Assembly: GCF_009674675.1 (NCBI RefSeq) | Contig: NZ_WKJC01000001.1 | Coordinates: forward strand, 682,001 to 746,000 | Source: Kangiella sp. HZ709 | GTDB taxonomy: Bacteria; Pseudomonadota; Gammaproteobacteria; Enterobacterales; Kangiellaceae | Length of the DNA: 64,000 nt | Direction: 5' to 3' | Part shown: positions 18,190 through 27,593 of the stretch, piece after piece | How the letters are laid out: every line of letters begins with the position of its first letter | Numbering within the stretch: the first letter of the stretch is position 1 | The notes under the pieces: model-generated | What the model saw: only the letters and a program-made list of their open reading frames with translations | The model's database searches: none | What the model was told of the DNA's origin: nothing | Made by a program: the position numbers and the translations under genes

Positions 18190-19898
18190 TATTTGATATA
18201 TCCTAGCTGTTCGAGTTTCAAAATGACCTTATGGGCAGCATTATCAGGACTGGTTTCTAAGGTCGGGATCACTAATTCTGGCTCATCTGGAATTTCATAT
18301 GGGTCACTTATGCCTGTAAACTCTTTAATAATTCCAGCTCGGGCTTTAGCATAAAGTCCCTTTCGATCCCTACGTTCACATTCTTCTAAAGGTGTATTCA
18401 CGAAGACTTCTATGTAGCCTCCATAACCATTGATCAATTCTCTGACCTGTCTGCGAGTTTTTTCATAAGGTGCAATCGGTGCACAAATTGCAATACCGCG
18501 ATTTTTGGTGATTTCAGAAGCAACAAATCCAATTCTTTCGATATTCAAATTTCTGTGCTCTTTAGAGAAACCCAGCTCACTAGAAAGATTTTTCCTAACA
18601 ATATCGCCATCCAATAAAGTTACAGGCCTATCACCCATTTCAAGAAGCTTCACCAATAAGGCATTAGCAATGGTAGATTTTCCAGAACCAGAAAGCCCTG
18701 TAAAAAAAACTGTAAACCCTTGTTTATGTCTTGCCGGTTTTGTTTTTCTGAGCTCCTTTATTACTTCAGGGTAAGAAAACCAAGTTGGTATTTCCAATCC
18801 CTGACGCAACCTTCTTTTCAATTCTGTACCAGAAATATCCTCTGTGGCCATTTCAGGAGAAATTTCATTGGAAGGCAGATATTCACTTTTCTCAGGAACA
18901 TAAGAAACCTTTTGAAACGGTATCATCTTTATACCCAATTCGGATTGGTGCTTTTTAAATAACTCTTGCGCATCATATGGCCCGTAAAAGTCTTTTCCTT
19001 CAGAATTTTTCCCTGGTCCAGCATGATCGCGTCCGATAATAATATGGCTACAGCCATAATTTTTACGGATTATTGCATGCAAAAGTGCTTCACGAGGGCC
19101 AGCCATTCTCATTGCCATCGGCAACAGACTCAAAGCCGTAGTTTGTTCAGGATAGTATTTCAATACATGCTCATAACAACGTACTCTAGAGTAATGGTCG
19201 ATATCACCAGGTTTAGTCATGCCTACCACAGGGTGAATCAATAGATTTGCTTGAGCATCTTTAGCAGCTCTAAAGGTTAACTCTTGGTGTGCTTTATGTA
19301 GCGGATTGCGAGTTTGAAATGCAACGATGTTTTGCCATCCTACTTTTTCAAATTTATCTCGTAATTGTTTTGGTGTATCTCTAAGCGCTTTATAATCATA
19401 GTGAGTTGGTAATTCGATGCCTTTAATGTGACCACCAAGATACCAGTCACCGGCTTTGTTAAACAAATAATCCACCGCAGGGTGAACCTCATCCGTCGTT
19501 CCAAAAACTTTTTGCGCTTCAACCTCTTTGTCAGGCATCCACTTACTATTAATCTCCAAAATAGCCAGCACTACACCTTCAGGATCGCGCAATGCTATCG
19601 AGTCCCCTAACGTAATTTTTTTGGCAAACTCATCAGTAATATCCAAGCAAATAGGTAATGGCCATAAAACTCCATTAGAAAGAGCCATATTAGTTACGAC
19701 ACTTAGATAATCAGCTTCTGACATAAAGCCTTGTAAGGGAGAAAATGCTCCATTCAATAGCAATTCCAAATCGCAGACTTGTCTTGCTGTTAAGTCCCAG
19801 TCCAGTAAGTTTGCGGATTGCTTTTTTAGATAATGCTTCTGGTTAACATCAATTAGATTAACCAACTCATTTTGATAAGGAAGATTTAAATGACTCAT
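18189..19898 (-). CDS. Bifunctional ATP sulfurylase / adenylylsulfate (APS) kinase
   Basis: Activates sulfate to APS and phosphorylates it to PAPS in the cytoplasm. It has 569 residues from the ATG at 19898. The N-terminal Sat-type sulfurylase (about 1-385) has QTRNPLHKAH (195-204) and GRDHAGPG (289-296). The C-terminal APS kinase (about 392-569) has P-loop GLSGSGKST (401-409) and LDGD (429-432). The kinase P-loop is intact, so this domain should be catalytic and not an allosteric remnant. The frame extends to 20000, but the extra 34 residues do not resemble the family. It is the first gene of an operon with ggt, the HupE-like gene and the anchor gene. PAPS could serve sulfate assimilation or sulfotransfer. 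Confidence 0.94.
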   Translation of the reverse strand: MSHLNLPYQNELVNLIDVNQKHYLKKQSANLLDWDLTARQVCDLELLLNGAFSPLQGFMSEADYLSVVTNMALSNGVLWPLPICLDITDEFAKKITLGDSIALRDPEGVVLAILEINSKWMPDKEVEAQKVFGTTDEVHPAVDYLFNKAGDWYLGGHIKGIELPTHYDYKALRDTPKQLRDKFEKVGWQNIVAFQTRNPLHKAHQELTFRAAKDAQANLLIHPVVGMTKPGDIDHYSRVRCYEHVLKYYPEQTTALSLLPMAMRMAGPREALLHAIIRKNYGCSHIIIGRDHAGPGKNSEGKDFYGPYDAQELFKKHQSELGIKMIPFQKVSYVPEKSEYLPSNEISPEMATEDISGTELKRRLRQGLEIPTWFSYPEVIKELRKTKPARHKQGFTVFFTGLSGSGKSTIANALLVKLLEMGDRPVTLLDGDIVRKNLSSELGFSKEHRNLNIERIGFVASEITKNRGIAICAPIAPYEKTRRQVRELINGYGGYIEVFVNTPLEECERRDRKGLYAKARAGIIKEFTGISDPYEIPDEPELVIPTLETSPDNAAHKVILKLEQLGYIK

Positions 19899-20097
19899 AA
19901 TTATAATATTCTTTAAAGACAAAAGTATCTTACCAGTATTTATGTGTCTAAAGTAATGATAATTTAAGCAAGTTAAAGCTCTTATAACAGGTTGTTTCAC
20001 AAAGCCCTATCAAGCATAATAGCGACTATCATTTGTGGCTTTCATTTAATTCAGAAAGTCCACAAAAAATCGATTAAAAACAAATGATTAGATTTCA

Positions 20098-20679
20098 ATG
20101 AGCGAATACCTATTACTTTTTATTGGCACTGTTTTGGTCAATAATTTTGTGCTGGTGAAGTTTCTAGGGTTATGTCCTTTTATGGGCGTATCCGGCAAGC
20201 TTGAGACCGCCATAGGAATGTCCGTCGCCACGACTTTCGTGCTTACCCTAGCCTCTGCTTCAAGCTATATCGTCAATACCTATATTTTAATCCCCCTTGA
20301 ACTAGAGTATTTACAAACACTTTCCTTTATTTTGGTTATCGCCGTGATGGTTCAATTAACTGAAATGATTATTCATAAAACGAGCCCAATTCTGTATCGC
20401 CTTCTTGGAATTTTTTTGCCATTAATCACAACCAACTGTGCAGTTCTTGGTGTTGCGCTGCTAAACGTCAATGAAAGCCATAATTTCATTGAATCGATTA
20501 TTTATGGTTTCGGCGCTGCAGTTGGCTTTTCTTTGGTTTTAATTCTGTTTGCCGCCATGCGCGAGCGCCTAGCTGCGGCAGATGTACCCATGCCATTTAA
20601 AGGCTCAGCCATCGCAATGATCACTGCGGGTTTAATGTCGCTTGCTTTTATGGGCTTCACTGGCTTGGTTAAGTTGTAG
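20098..20679 (+). CDS. rsxA: Electron transport complex subunit RsxA/RnfA
   Basis: An integral membrane subunit of the six-protein Rnf/Rsx complex, which couples electron flow between NADH and ferredoxin to ion movement or, in E. coli, keeps SoxR reduced. It has 193 residues with six hydrophobic segments. The signature [15 protein letters not shown] (with a conserved membrane cysteine) and the second half-repeat cysteine in [10 protein letters not shown] are present. It is the first gene of the operon A-B-C-D-G-E. Confidence 0.97.
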   Translation: MSEYLLLFIGTVLVNNFVLVKFLGLCPFMGVSGKLETAIGMSVATTFVLTLASASSYIVNTYILIPLELEYLQTLSFILVIAVMVQLTEMIIHKTSPILYRLLGIFLPLITTNCAVLGVALLNVNESHNFIESIIYGFGAAVGFSLVLILFAAMRERLAAADVPMPFKGSAIAMITAGLMSLAFMGFTGLVKL

Positions 20680-20687
20680 GTGGGTAA

Positions 20688-21248
20688 GTGGATTTAATAA
20701 CTGCCATTATTGTGTTTGCCGTATTAGCTCTAATTTTTGGCGCGGTATTAGGCTTTGCAGCAGTGAAGTTCAAAGTTGAAGGTGATCCAATCGTTGATCA
20801 GATCAATGATGTTCTACCGCAAACGCAGTGCGGTCAATGCGGCTACCCTGGCTGTAAACCCTATGCCGAAGCCATCGCAAATGGTGATGAAATCAATAAA
20901 TGTCCACCAGGTGGTGAAGCGGGAGTAAAAGCATTAGCTGATCTGCTTGGGCGTGAAGCTATCCCGCTGGATGAAGAACGTGGTGAAGAAAAGCCTCCTC
21001 GAATAGCCTATATTCGTGAAGATGAATGTATCGGCTGCACCAAGTGTATCCAAGCTTGTCCCGTCGATGCCATATTAGGCGCACCCAAGCTCATGCATAC
21101 CGTAATTGTCGATGAGTGTACTGGTTGCGATCTTTGTGTTGAGCCTTGCCCTGTCGATTGTATTGATATGCTGGAAGTCCCGCAAACCATCTCTACTTGG
21201 AAATGGCAGCAACCTGAGTTAGACATCAATTTCAAGGAGGTAAGCTAA
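20688..21248 (+). CDS. rsxB: Electron transport complex subunit RsxB/RnfB (Fe-S protein)
   Basis: A membrane-anchored ferredoxin-like subunit that carries electrons inside the Rnf complex. It has 186 residues: an N-terminal anchor (about 3-25), a first cluster motif in [15 protein letters not shown] (plus the Cys of NKCPPGG), then two CxxCxxCxxxCP [4Fe-4S] motifs ([12 protein letters not shown] and [12 protein letters not shown]). It uses a GTG start 8 bases after rsxA, preceded by AGGTGGG. Its stop overlaps the rsxC start (TAATG). Confidence 0.97.
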   Translation: MDLITAIIVFAVLALIFGAVLGFAAVKFKVEGDPIVDQINDVLPQTQCGQCGYPGCKPYAEAIANGDEINKCPPGGEAGVKALADLLGREAIPLDEERGEEKPPRIAYIREDECIGCTKCIQACPVDAILGAPKLMHTVIVDECTGCDLCVEPCPVDCIDMLEVPQTISTWKWQQPELDINFKEVS

Positions 21249-22843
21249 TGGAGCGTTCTAGTTATCCTTCTGAAATACCCATTTTTGAGTTTCCTGGTGG
21301 GATACACCCTCAAGAAAATAAACAGCTTTCTAACCGATCACCAATAGCAAAGCTGCCCTTAGCCAAAGAACTGGTTATCAACTTAAAAGGGCAAGCCGGT
21401 AACCGATCGATTCCTTGCGTAGCAGTTGGCGAGCAAGTTTTAAAGGGTCAATTAATTGCAAAAAGTGATGGTATTTTTAGCAGTTATCAACATGCCCCAA
21501 CCTCTGGCAAAATCATTGCTATTGAAAAAAGACCGATTGCACACACTTCAGGCTTAGAAGATTTGTGCATAGTTCTTAGCGCTGATGGCGATGAGCGGTG
21601 GGTTGAATTAAGCCCAGCCGAAGACTTCACAGCCTTATGTAGAAAACAAATCCTAGCCAGAATATTTGAATCAGGAATTGTTGGCTTAGGCGGCGCTTCT
21701 TTTCCTAGTCATATCAAACTACAACGTGAAGATGGCATCGACACCTTGATTATCAATGCGGCAGAATGCGAACCCTATATAAGCTGTGACGATCGCTTAC
21801 TACAAGATAATACTGATGAAGTTTTAAAAGGCGCGCAAATTATCTCGCATCTTTATAAAGATTTAAACATCATAGTAGGCATAGAGGATAATAAGCCTAG
21901 TGCTATTGAAGCGCTAAAAGCTGCACGAACAAAACTAAGGATGACCTTTGATATTGCCGTAGTCCCGACTAAGTACCCGAGTGGTGGAGAAAAACAATTA
22001 ATTCAATTAATTGCTGGCAAAGAAGTTACCCATGGTAAGTTACCCGCCGACCTAGGCTTAGTGATGCATAATGTCGCGACTTGTTTTGCTATCTATGAAG
22101 CTATTATCCAAGACAAACCGATTACTGATCGAGTGGTGACTCTTACTGGTAAGGCTTGCGGTAAACCGGGAAATTATCGAATCCCGATTGGTACCCCAAT
22201 AAAACATTTGTTAGAAAGCACGCAAACCCTAAAGAGCCAAAAACTAATTATGGGCGGCCCCATGATGGGTTTTGAAATTCAGTCCATTAATGCAGGTATA
22301 GTCAAAGCTACTAATTGCATTATCATGGCTGATAGCAATGAATTAAAACCCGAGCAAACCTCTTTGCCCTGTATTCGCTGTGGCGAATGCATGAACGCAT
22401 GCCCTGCTTCACTGTTACCACAACAGCTTTATTGGCACGCAAAAGCAGACGAATTTGATAAAACTGAAGAGTATAACTTATTCGACTGTATTGAGTGTGG
22501 CGCCTGTGCTTACGTCTGTCCTAGCGATATTCCTTTAGTACAGTTTTATCGCTACGCAAAGTCCAATATTCGTAATAATCGGGTAGAAAAAATAAAAGCT
22601 GATAATGCCCGCGAACGTCATGAAGCGCGTTTAGATAGAATTGAAAGAGTTAAACTTGAAAAAGCTGAGAAGCATCGCAAAGCTGCGGAGGCAAGACGTA
22701 AAGCGGCTGAAGCCTCTGGGCAAGCTGATGCGAAAAAAGCTGCAGTAGCCGCAGCTTTGGCTAGAGTTCAAGCAAAGAAAGAAGCCAATCATGAAGCTAG
22801 TAATTCTCATCAGGCAGATAAAACCAAGGAGCCAAAGGCGTGA
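21248..22843 (+). CDS. rsxC: Electron transport complex subunit RsxC/RnfC (NADH/FMN and Fe-S subunit)
   Basis: The peripheral subunit that accepts electrons through an NADH/FMN-binding region and two [4Fe-4S] clusters. It has 531 residues. The N-terminus has the FPGGIHPQENK start. The central part contains the flavin-binding INAAECEPYISCDDRL segment and KYPSGGEKQLI. Two cluster motifs follow, CIRCGECMNACP and CIECGACAYVCP. The last 80 or so residues are an Ala/Lys/Glu-rich helical tail, shorter than the E. coli one. Confidence 0.97.
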   Translation: MERSSYPSEIPIFEFPGGIHPQENKQLSNRSPIAKLPLAKELVINLKGQAGNRSIPCVAVGEQVLKGQLIAKSDGIFSSYQHAPTSGKIIAIEKRPIAHTSGLEDLCIVLSADGDERWVELSPAEDFTALCRKQILARIFESGIVGLGGASFPSHIKLQREDGIDTLIINAAECEPYISCDDRLLQDNTDEVLKGAQIISHLYKDLNIIVGIEDNKPSAIEALKAARTKLRMTFDIAVVPTKYPSGGEKQLIQLIAGKEVTHGKLPADLGLVMHNVATCFAIYEAIIQDKPITDRVVTLTGKACGKPGNYRIPIGTPIKHLLESTQTLKSQKLIMGGPMMGFEIQSINAGIVKATNCIIMADSNELKPEQTSLPCIRCGECMNACPASLLPQQLYWHAKADEFDKTEEYNLFDCIECGACAYVCPSDIPLVQFYRYAKSNIRNNRVEKIKADNARERHEARLDRIERVKLEKAEKHRKAAEARRKAAEASGQADAKKAAVAAALARVQAKKEANHEASNSHQADKTKEPKA

Positions 22844-23904
22844 TCTTATCTTCACCTTTTGCTAAAAAGCCAAACTCAGTCACTGCTGTAATGCTCTGGG
22901 TTATTGTCGCATCATTACCAGGACTTGCCGCGTTAATTTACTTTTTTGGCATTGGAGTCTTAATCAATATTAGCATTGCTTCTATAACGGCTTTAGCGAC
23001 AGAGGCTATAATATTACGCATTCGAAAACGTCCAGTTAGCGCGACTTTAATCGATGGTAGCGCATTGTTAACTGCTTGGTTAATAGGCTTAGCACTGCCG
23101 CCACTACTTCCTTGGTGGATGACAATCTTAGGAACCTCTTTTGCAATTGTTTTCGCCAAACAGGTTTACGGTGGCTTAGGAAATAACCTATTTAATCCAG
23201 CAATGGTAGCTTACGTTTTACTATTAATCTCTTTTCCAGTTGAGATGACTGCTTGGATACCACCTACAGAATTAGCTGGGCAAAGTTTAAGCCTCGCCGA
23301 TACTTTTTCATATATATTTACCGGCACTAGCAGCCAAGGCTATGACATCAACTTTATTCGGCAAGGGGTTGATGGTTTTACTATGGCAACGCCTCTTGAC
23401 CATGTGAAAACAGAGTTATCCCAAGGATACAGAATTCAAGAAATCAAAGTCCATGAAATGATGACGGGATTATCGGGCATCGGCTGGCAGTGGGTCAACT
23501 TGGGATTTTTATTTGGCGGTGTCATCTTATTATTCAGGAAGGTGGCTGCTTGGCAGATCCCAGCTGGTGTCTTGCTAGGCATCTTAAGCATGAGCTTGAT
23601 TTTAAATGTGCTTAATCCTGACGCTTATCTTAGCCCTGCATTTCACTGGTTTGCTGGTGCAACTATGATGGGCGCTTTCTTTATAGCAACCGATCCAGTT
23701 ACCGCTTCGACCACAAAAAAAGGTCGCTGGCTATTCGGTTTAGGCATCGGAGTCATCACGGTCTTGATCCGCACATTTGGCGGCTATCCTGACGCTATCG
23801 CTTTTGCAGTTTTGCTGATGAATATGACGGTACCGATGCTCGACTACTACACCCAACCTAGAACTTATGGACATACCAAAACAAAAGGAGTGTCCAATGA
23901 GTAA
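22840..23904 (+). CDS. rsxD: Electron transport complex subunit RsxD/RnfD
   Basis: A polytopic membrane subunit with a covalently bound FMN. It has 354 residues and about nine to ten hydrophobic segments. The flavinylation motif D-x2-T-x-A-T is seen as DGFTMATPL, with Thr184 as the likely attachment residue. It uses a GTG start whose bases overlap the rsxC stop by four, and its end overlaps rsxG by eight bases. Confidence 0.96.
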   Translation: MILSSPFAKKPNSVTAVMLWVIVASLPGLAALIYFFGIGVLINISIASITALATEAIILRIRKRPVSATLIDGSALLTAWLIGLALPPLLPWWMTILGTSFAIVFAKQVYGGLGNNLFNPAMVAYVLLLISFPVEMTAWIPPTELAGQSLSLADTFSYIFTGTSSQGYDINFIRQGVDGFTMATPLDHVKTELSQGYRIQEIKVHEMMTGLSGIGWQWVNLGFLFGGVILLFRKVAAWQIPAGVLLGILSMSLILNVLNPDAYLSPAFHWFAGATMMGAFFIATDPVTASTTKKGRWLFGLGIGVITVLIRTFGGYPDAIAFAVLLMNMTVPMLDYYTQPRTYGHTKTKGVSNE

Positions 23905-24556
23905 CTCTAGTTTACTGGGTAAAATGATAACTCAAAATGGCTTCATCCTAGCTGTGTTTGCAACTGTTTGCGTCGGGTTGATAGCAACCACCTATTCCAT
24001 CACTAAAGATACGATTGCTGGCGAGATGAAATCGGCTCTGGCAAGAACTCTGAACGAACTGGTTGACGCAACGCAATATGATAACGATGTCTATCATGAC
24101 TGTATATTGATACCAGGAAGCGAATTACTTGGCTCAAGCGAGCCCTTGATGGCTTATAGAATGCGCAAAGATTCACGACCTGTTGCCATTATACTGGAGT
24201 CTATCGCACCTAACGGCTATAGCGGAAAAATAAAAATGGTGGTGGGTGTTTTTTACGATGGCTCCATTGCAGGAGTAAGAGTGACCGCCCACAAAGAAAC
24301 TCCCGGACTTGGTGATAAAATTGATATCTCAAAAAGTGACTGGATAACTTCTTTTAATGGTTTATCTCTTGGTAATACATCGATATCACAGTGGAAGGTA
24401 GCAAAAGACGGCGGTCAATTCGACGCCTTCACCGGAGCAACCATTACCCCAAGAGCAGTTGTGAATCAAATTGCAAAGACTCTTGAATTTTACCAAGAGA
24501 ATAAAAGCTGGCTTTTTAATCAGCAACAAAGTTGTAATTCAAAGGATAGCAAATGA
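23897..24556 (+). CDS. rsxG: Electron transport complex subunit RsxG/RnfG (FMN-binding)
   Basis: A periplasm-facing subunit with covalent FMN. It has 219 residues: an N-terminal membrane anchor (about 12-32) and an FMN-binding domain with the [11 protein letters not shown] motif (Thr182 as attachment site) and [12 protein letters not shown] chose the ATG at 23897, which follows AGGAG at good spacing. The frame opens 30 bases earlier inside rsxD, but those residues are not family-like. Confidence 0.96.
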   Translation: MSNSSLLGKMITQNGFILAVFATVCVGLIATTYSITKDTIAGEMKSALARTLNELVDATQYDNDVYHDCILIPGSELLGSSEPLMAYRMRKDSRPVAIILESIAPNGYSGKIKMVVGVFYDGSIAGVRVTAHKETPGLGDKIDISKSDWITSFNGLSLGNTSISQWKVAKDGGQFDAFTGATITPRAVVNQIAKTLEFYQENKSWLFNQQQSCNSKDSK

Positions 24557-25254
24557 TTCCAGAGTCACAACAAATCATCAAAAATGGTTTATGGTCAAAT
24601 AACCCGGCACTAGTTCAATTACTAGGTCTATGCCCTCTCCTAGCAGTCAGTAATACCTTTATTAATGGCTTGGGACTCGGCATCGCAACGACTATGGTTC
24701 TGGCAGGCTCTAACGGTTCAGTATCATTAATCAGAAACTTTATCCCAAAAGAAATCCGCATCCCTATTTTCGTCATGATGATCGCTAGTTTTGTGACTAA
24801 CATCAGTCTATTAATGAATGCCTATACCTATGACTTATTTTTAACCTTAGGTATTTTCATTCCCTTGATCGTGACCAACTGTGCAATCATTGGACGCGCA
24901 GAATCATTTGCCTCGAAGAATAAATTTCTCCCTTCACTACTAGATGGACTGATGCAAGGGCTAGGGTTCACAGCGGTATTGTGTCTACTAGGCGTTGCTC
25001 GAGAATTGGTAGGACAAGGCACACTATTTTATGGTGCAGAGCAATTATTTGGCGAATGGGCAAAGAACTTAACCCTATCCTTTTACCTAACAGACTCTAA
25101 GTTCTTATTCGCCATACTACCGCCGGGGGCTTTTGTCTTTTTAGGTTTAATTATTGCCTGGAAAAATAGCATTGATGCTAAGTCAGAAAAAACCAAAAAG
25201 GCTTCAAAGCAGCAGTCAGTAGAGCAGGCTTCTGAGGTTTTACTCAATGAATAA
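24553..25254 (+). CDS. rsxE: Electron transport complex subunit RsxE/RnfE
   Basis: An integral membrane subunit homologous to RsxA. It has 233 residues and six hydrophobic segments, with the paired membrane cysteines in [12 protein letters not shown] and [14 protein letters not shown] Lys/Ser-rich cytoplasmic tail follows. It overlaps rsxG by four bases and nth by eight, keeping nth in the same unit, as in many gammaproteobacteria. Confidence 0.97.
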   Translation: MIPESQQIIKNGLWSNNPALVQLLGLCPLLAVSNTFINGLGLGIATTMVLAGSNGSVSLIRNFIPKEIRIPIFVMMIASFVTNISLLMNAYTYDLFLTLGIFIPLIVTNCAIIGRAESFASKNKFLPSLLDGLMQGLGFTAVLCLLGVARELVGQGTLFYGAEQLFGEWAKNLTLSFYLTDSKFLFAILPPGAFVFLGLIIAWKNSIDAKSEKTKKASKQQSVEQASEVLLNE

Positions 25255-25882
25255 ACAAAAACGACAAGAAATTTTTGAACGTCTAAGAACACAAAACCCA
25301 AACCCTGAAACGGAACTAGAGTACAGCTCAACTTTTGAATTATTAATTGCCGTCATCTTATCAGCGCAGGCCACAGATGTTGGAGTTAATAAAGCTACTC
25401 GAAAATTGTTTCCGGTGGCAAACACTCCAGAAACAATCTATTCGCTAGGAGAAGACGGGTTAAAAGAATATATAAAAACCATCGGACTGTTTAATAGCAA
25501 AGCTAAAAATGTTATTTCATGCTGTAAAGACTTGATTGAAAAACATAACTCTACTGTTCCGGACACACGAGAAGAGCTAGTCGCATTGGCAGGTGTGGGT
25601 AGGAAAACTGCCAATGTAGTATTGAATACAGCCTTTAGGCAAGTTGCCATGGCCGTTGATACTCACATAGATAGAGTTTCAAATAGAACAAAAATTGCAC
25701 CAGGCAAAACTGTTCGAAAAGTTGAAGATGCCCTTTTGAAATTTGTTCCAAAAGAATTCTTATTAGATGCTCACCACTGGCTAATTCTACATGGACGGTA
25801 CACCTGCATAGCTCGTAAGCCTAGGTGTGGCTCCTGCATAATTGAAGATTTATGTGAGTTTAAAAATAAAAATATAGACTAA
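25247..25882 (+). CDS. nth: Endonuclease III (DNA glycosylase/AP lyase)
   Basis: Removes oxidised pyrimidines and cleaves the resulting abasic site. It has 211 residues. The helix-hairpin-helix [12 protein letters not shown] holds the nucleophile Lys120, and the catalytic Asp138 is in VDTHIDR. The [4Fe-4S] loop cysteines are at 187, 194, 197 and 203. All of these match E. coli numbering. It is the last gene of the rsx operon. Confidence 0.98.
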   Translation: MNKQKRQEIFERLRTQNPNPETELEYSSTFELLIAVILSAQATDVGVNKATRKLFPVANTPETIYSLGEDGLKEYIKTIGLFNSKAKNVISCCKDLIEKHNSTVPDTREELVALAGVGRKTANVVLNTAFRQVAMAVDTHIDRVSNRTKIAPGKTVRKVEDALLKFVPKEFLLDAHHWLILHGRYTCIARKPRCGSCIIEDLCEFKNKNID

Positions 25883-25991
25883 ATAAATTGTTACTATTAC
25901 GTCATCATTAAGAAACATTCATTTAATATACTCTTTGAAAGGTTACAGAGACTTTCACCCCATTTAATAGAAAATATAAAGAGATTAAACA

Positions 25992-26186
25992 ATGAACAAT
26001 ATTAAGGTAAAAGCAGTAGCAGCTATTTTCATTACAGCATTAAGTTCTGGATGTAGCTTCCACGTAGATAAAGGTAGCAACGCCGATACAATTCATGAGA
26101 ATACACGCACTGCAGTAGATGTATGTGGCGGCAGTGATCGAGTTAAATCTGTATCGTTAGAAGGTTATACGTGTAAAGCTGAATAA
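25992..26186 (+). CDS. Small lipoprotein of unknown function
   Basis: 64 residues. A signal peptide with lipobox LSSGC gives lipidation at Cys21 and leaves a mature peptide of 44 residues. The mature part has two cysteines (DVCGGS and YTCKAE) that could pair in the periplasm. A Shine-Dalgarno-like AAAGAG precedes the ATG and a strong terminator follows, so the gene is credible despite its size. I do not recognise the family. Confidence 0.75.
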   Translation: MNNIKVKAVAAIFITALSSGCSFHVDKGSNADTIHENTRTAVDVCGGSDRVKSVSLEGYTCKAE

Positions 26187-26205
26187 ATTGCCATGTTAAC
26201 TATAC

Positions 26206-26247
26206 AGATATAAAAAATGCCGCTAAAAAGCGGCATTTTTTATATCT
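26206..26247. terminator. Bidirectional intrinsic terminator (small lipoprotein gene / tRNA-Val)
   Basis: A perfect 18-bp inverted repeat with a 6-base loop. Its core is ATGCCGC / GCGGCAT, with A/T runs on both sides giving U-runs in either direction. On the minus strand it ends tRNA-Val and, because no hairpin was seen between 26324 and 26371, probably also the polysaccharide operon. Confidence 0.92.
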
Positions 26248-26323
26248 GGTAGTCGCGAGTGAATTCGAATCACCGACCCCCACCATGTCAAGGTGGTGCT
26301 CTAACCAGCTGAGCTACGCGACT
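26247..26323 (-). tRNA. tRNA-Val (anticodon GAC)
   Basis: A 77-base cloverleaf with encoded CCA. Acceptor stem AGTCGCG pairs with CGCGACT. The anticodon loop TTGACAT in a CCACC/GGTGG stem gives GAC, and GGTTAGAGC and GATTCGAAT are the D- and T-arm signatures. The D, anticodon and variable regions closely resemble the E. coli valine tRNAs. Confidence 0.97.
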
Positions 26324-26338
26324 ATATTTGAGGTCGTG

Positions 26339-26366
26339 ATTCTAGCATAAATACTTTTTTTCACAA
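26339..26366 (-). promoter_or_regulatory. Candidate promoter for tRNA-Val
   Basis: On the minus strand, TTGTGA (26361-26366), a 16-base spacer and TAGAAT (26339-26344) end 15 bases before the tRNA 5-prime end. Confidence 0.45.
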
Positions 26367-26371
26367 TATTC

Positions 26372-27592
26372 TTATACTAATTTCTCAAGAATTTTAATCA
26401 TTTTTGAAGCAAGCACCTTACGATCATATTGCTTTGCCGACTCATATGAAGCACTCTCAAATATAGCATAGGATTCATTGTCATTAGCCAAAGTGGTAAT
26501 AGCGTCAGCAATCTGAATTTCATTTTCAGCAGCGACTACTAATCCAGAGTTTGCCTTTTGAACAATTTCCGTAGCCTCTCCAGGAGGAGCAGCTATTATC
26601 ATTGGCAAACCCATTCCCATAGATTCAAATATTTTAGAGGGAATCACAGTTTTAAAAAGAGGAGTATCTTTCAAGCTTATTATAGAGGCATCACATAAGC
26701 TCCAGAGTTTTGGCATAAGATCCTTTGGCTGACGAGGTATCATAACGATATTATTTAACTGGCTTTCAGCGACTAATTGCTCAATACGAGGTCTATCAGC
26801 TCCACCGCCTGCAAATAGTACGCGAATATCATCTCGATCTTTCAGTAAACTTGCAGCATCAACTAACTTATCTAAAGCATGGGCTAGCCCATGAGTACCA
26901 ACATACCCAGCGACAAACTTACCTTCTAAGTTAAACTCTTTAGCAAATATAGGGTCTTTTATTTTTCTAGGAGAATATTGTGCTAAATCAACGCCATTTA
27001 AGACAACATGAATTTTATCAATATCAACTCCCCTTTCGATTAATTCAGATTTAAAGCTATGAGTTACTGAAATAATAGCGTCTGCTTGACGATATAAAAA
27101 CATTTCTATTCTTTCTAGAATGTTTATTACCTTACTTTTTTTCATAGCCCCAACGGCAGTTATCGAGGCTGGCCAAATATCCCTTAACTCGAAAACAAAA
27201 GGGACGCGCTTGAACTTAGCCAAAGCCCAAGCAGAAATCACAGTAAAAAATTGTGGCGAAGTACCCACGACAATATCAATTTTTTTACTAAACAACCCAA
27301 AGAAAAAGCTACTTATCATAAAAGAAACGAAGTCAAGAGTGCGCTTTAAAAAGCCTTCATTTGCAGTGATATAGGTTTTTACTCGCCATATTTCTATACC
27401 TTCTATTGACTCTTTTGATAACCATTTGTTTTTATACTGTGGAAATACTTTTCCATCAGGAAAATTAGGAGCACAAGTAATCACGGTTACTTTATGCCCT
27501 TCCTTTACCCACTCTCTTACATGCTCATAAGTCCGACTTGCTGGGGCATTACCCTCAGGAGGAAAGTTATCGGTCAAAAATAATATATGCAC
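26372..27592 (-). CDS. Glycosyltransferase family 4 (WbuB-like)
   Basis: 406 residues, a GT-B retaining glycosyltransferase expected at the cytoplasmic membrane face. The N-terminal acceptor domain starts with HILFLTDNFPPEGNAPA. The C-terminal nucleotide-sugar domain has the family pattern, including FAGYVGTHGLAHALD and the E-x7-E region near PSKIFESMGMGLPMI. It resembles WbuB-type transferases of O-antigen and colanic-acid-like loci. The sugar is not predictable. It has a GTG start one base after the stop of the heparinase-fold gene and is the last gene of the polysaccharide operon. Confidence 0.9.
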   Translation of the reverse strand: MHILFLTDNFPPEGNAPASRTYEHVREWVKEGHKVTVITCAPNFPDGKVFPQYKNKWLSKESIEGIEIWRVKTYITANEGFLKRTLDFVSFMISSFFFGLFSKKIDIVVGTSPQFFTVISAWALAKFKRVPFVFELRDIWPASITAVGAMKKSKVINILERIEMFLYRQADAIISVTHSFKSELIERGVDIDKIHVVLNGVDLAQYSPRKIKDPIFAKEFNLEGKFVAGYVGTHGLAHALDKLVDAASLLKDRDDIRVLFAGGGADRPRIEQLVAESQLNNIVMIPRQPKDLMPKLWSLCDASIISLKDTPLFKTVIPSKIFESMGMGLPMIIAAPPGEATEIVQKANSGLVVAAENEIQIADAITTLANDNESYAIFESASYESAKQYDRKVLASKMIKILEKLV

Positions 27593-27593
27593 T

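Noticed and set aside
19899-20000. 34-residue extension of the sulfurylase/kinase
   Set aside because: The residues are not family-like; the ATG at 19898 gives the expected start of the sulfurylase domain.
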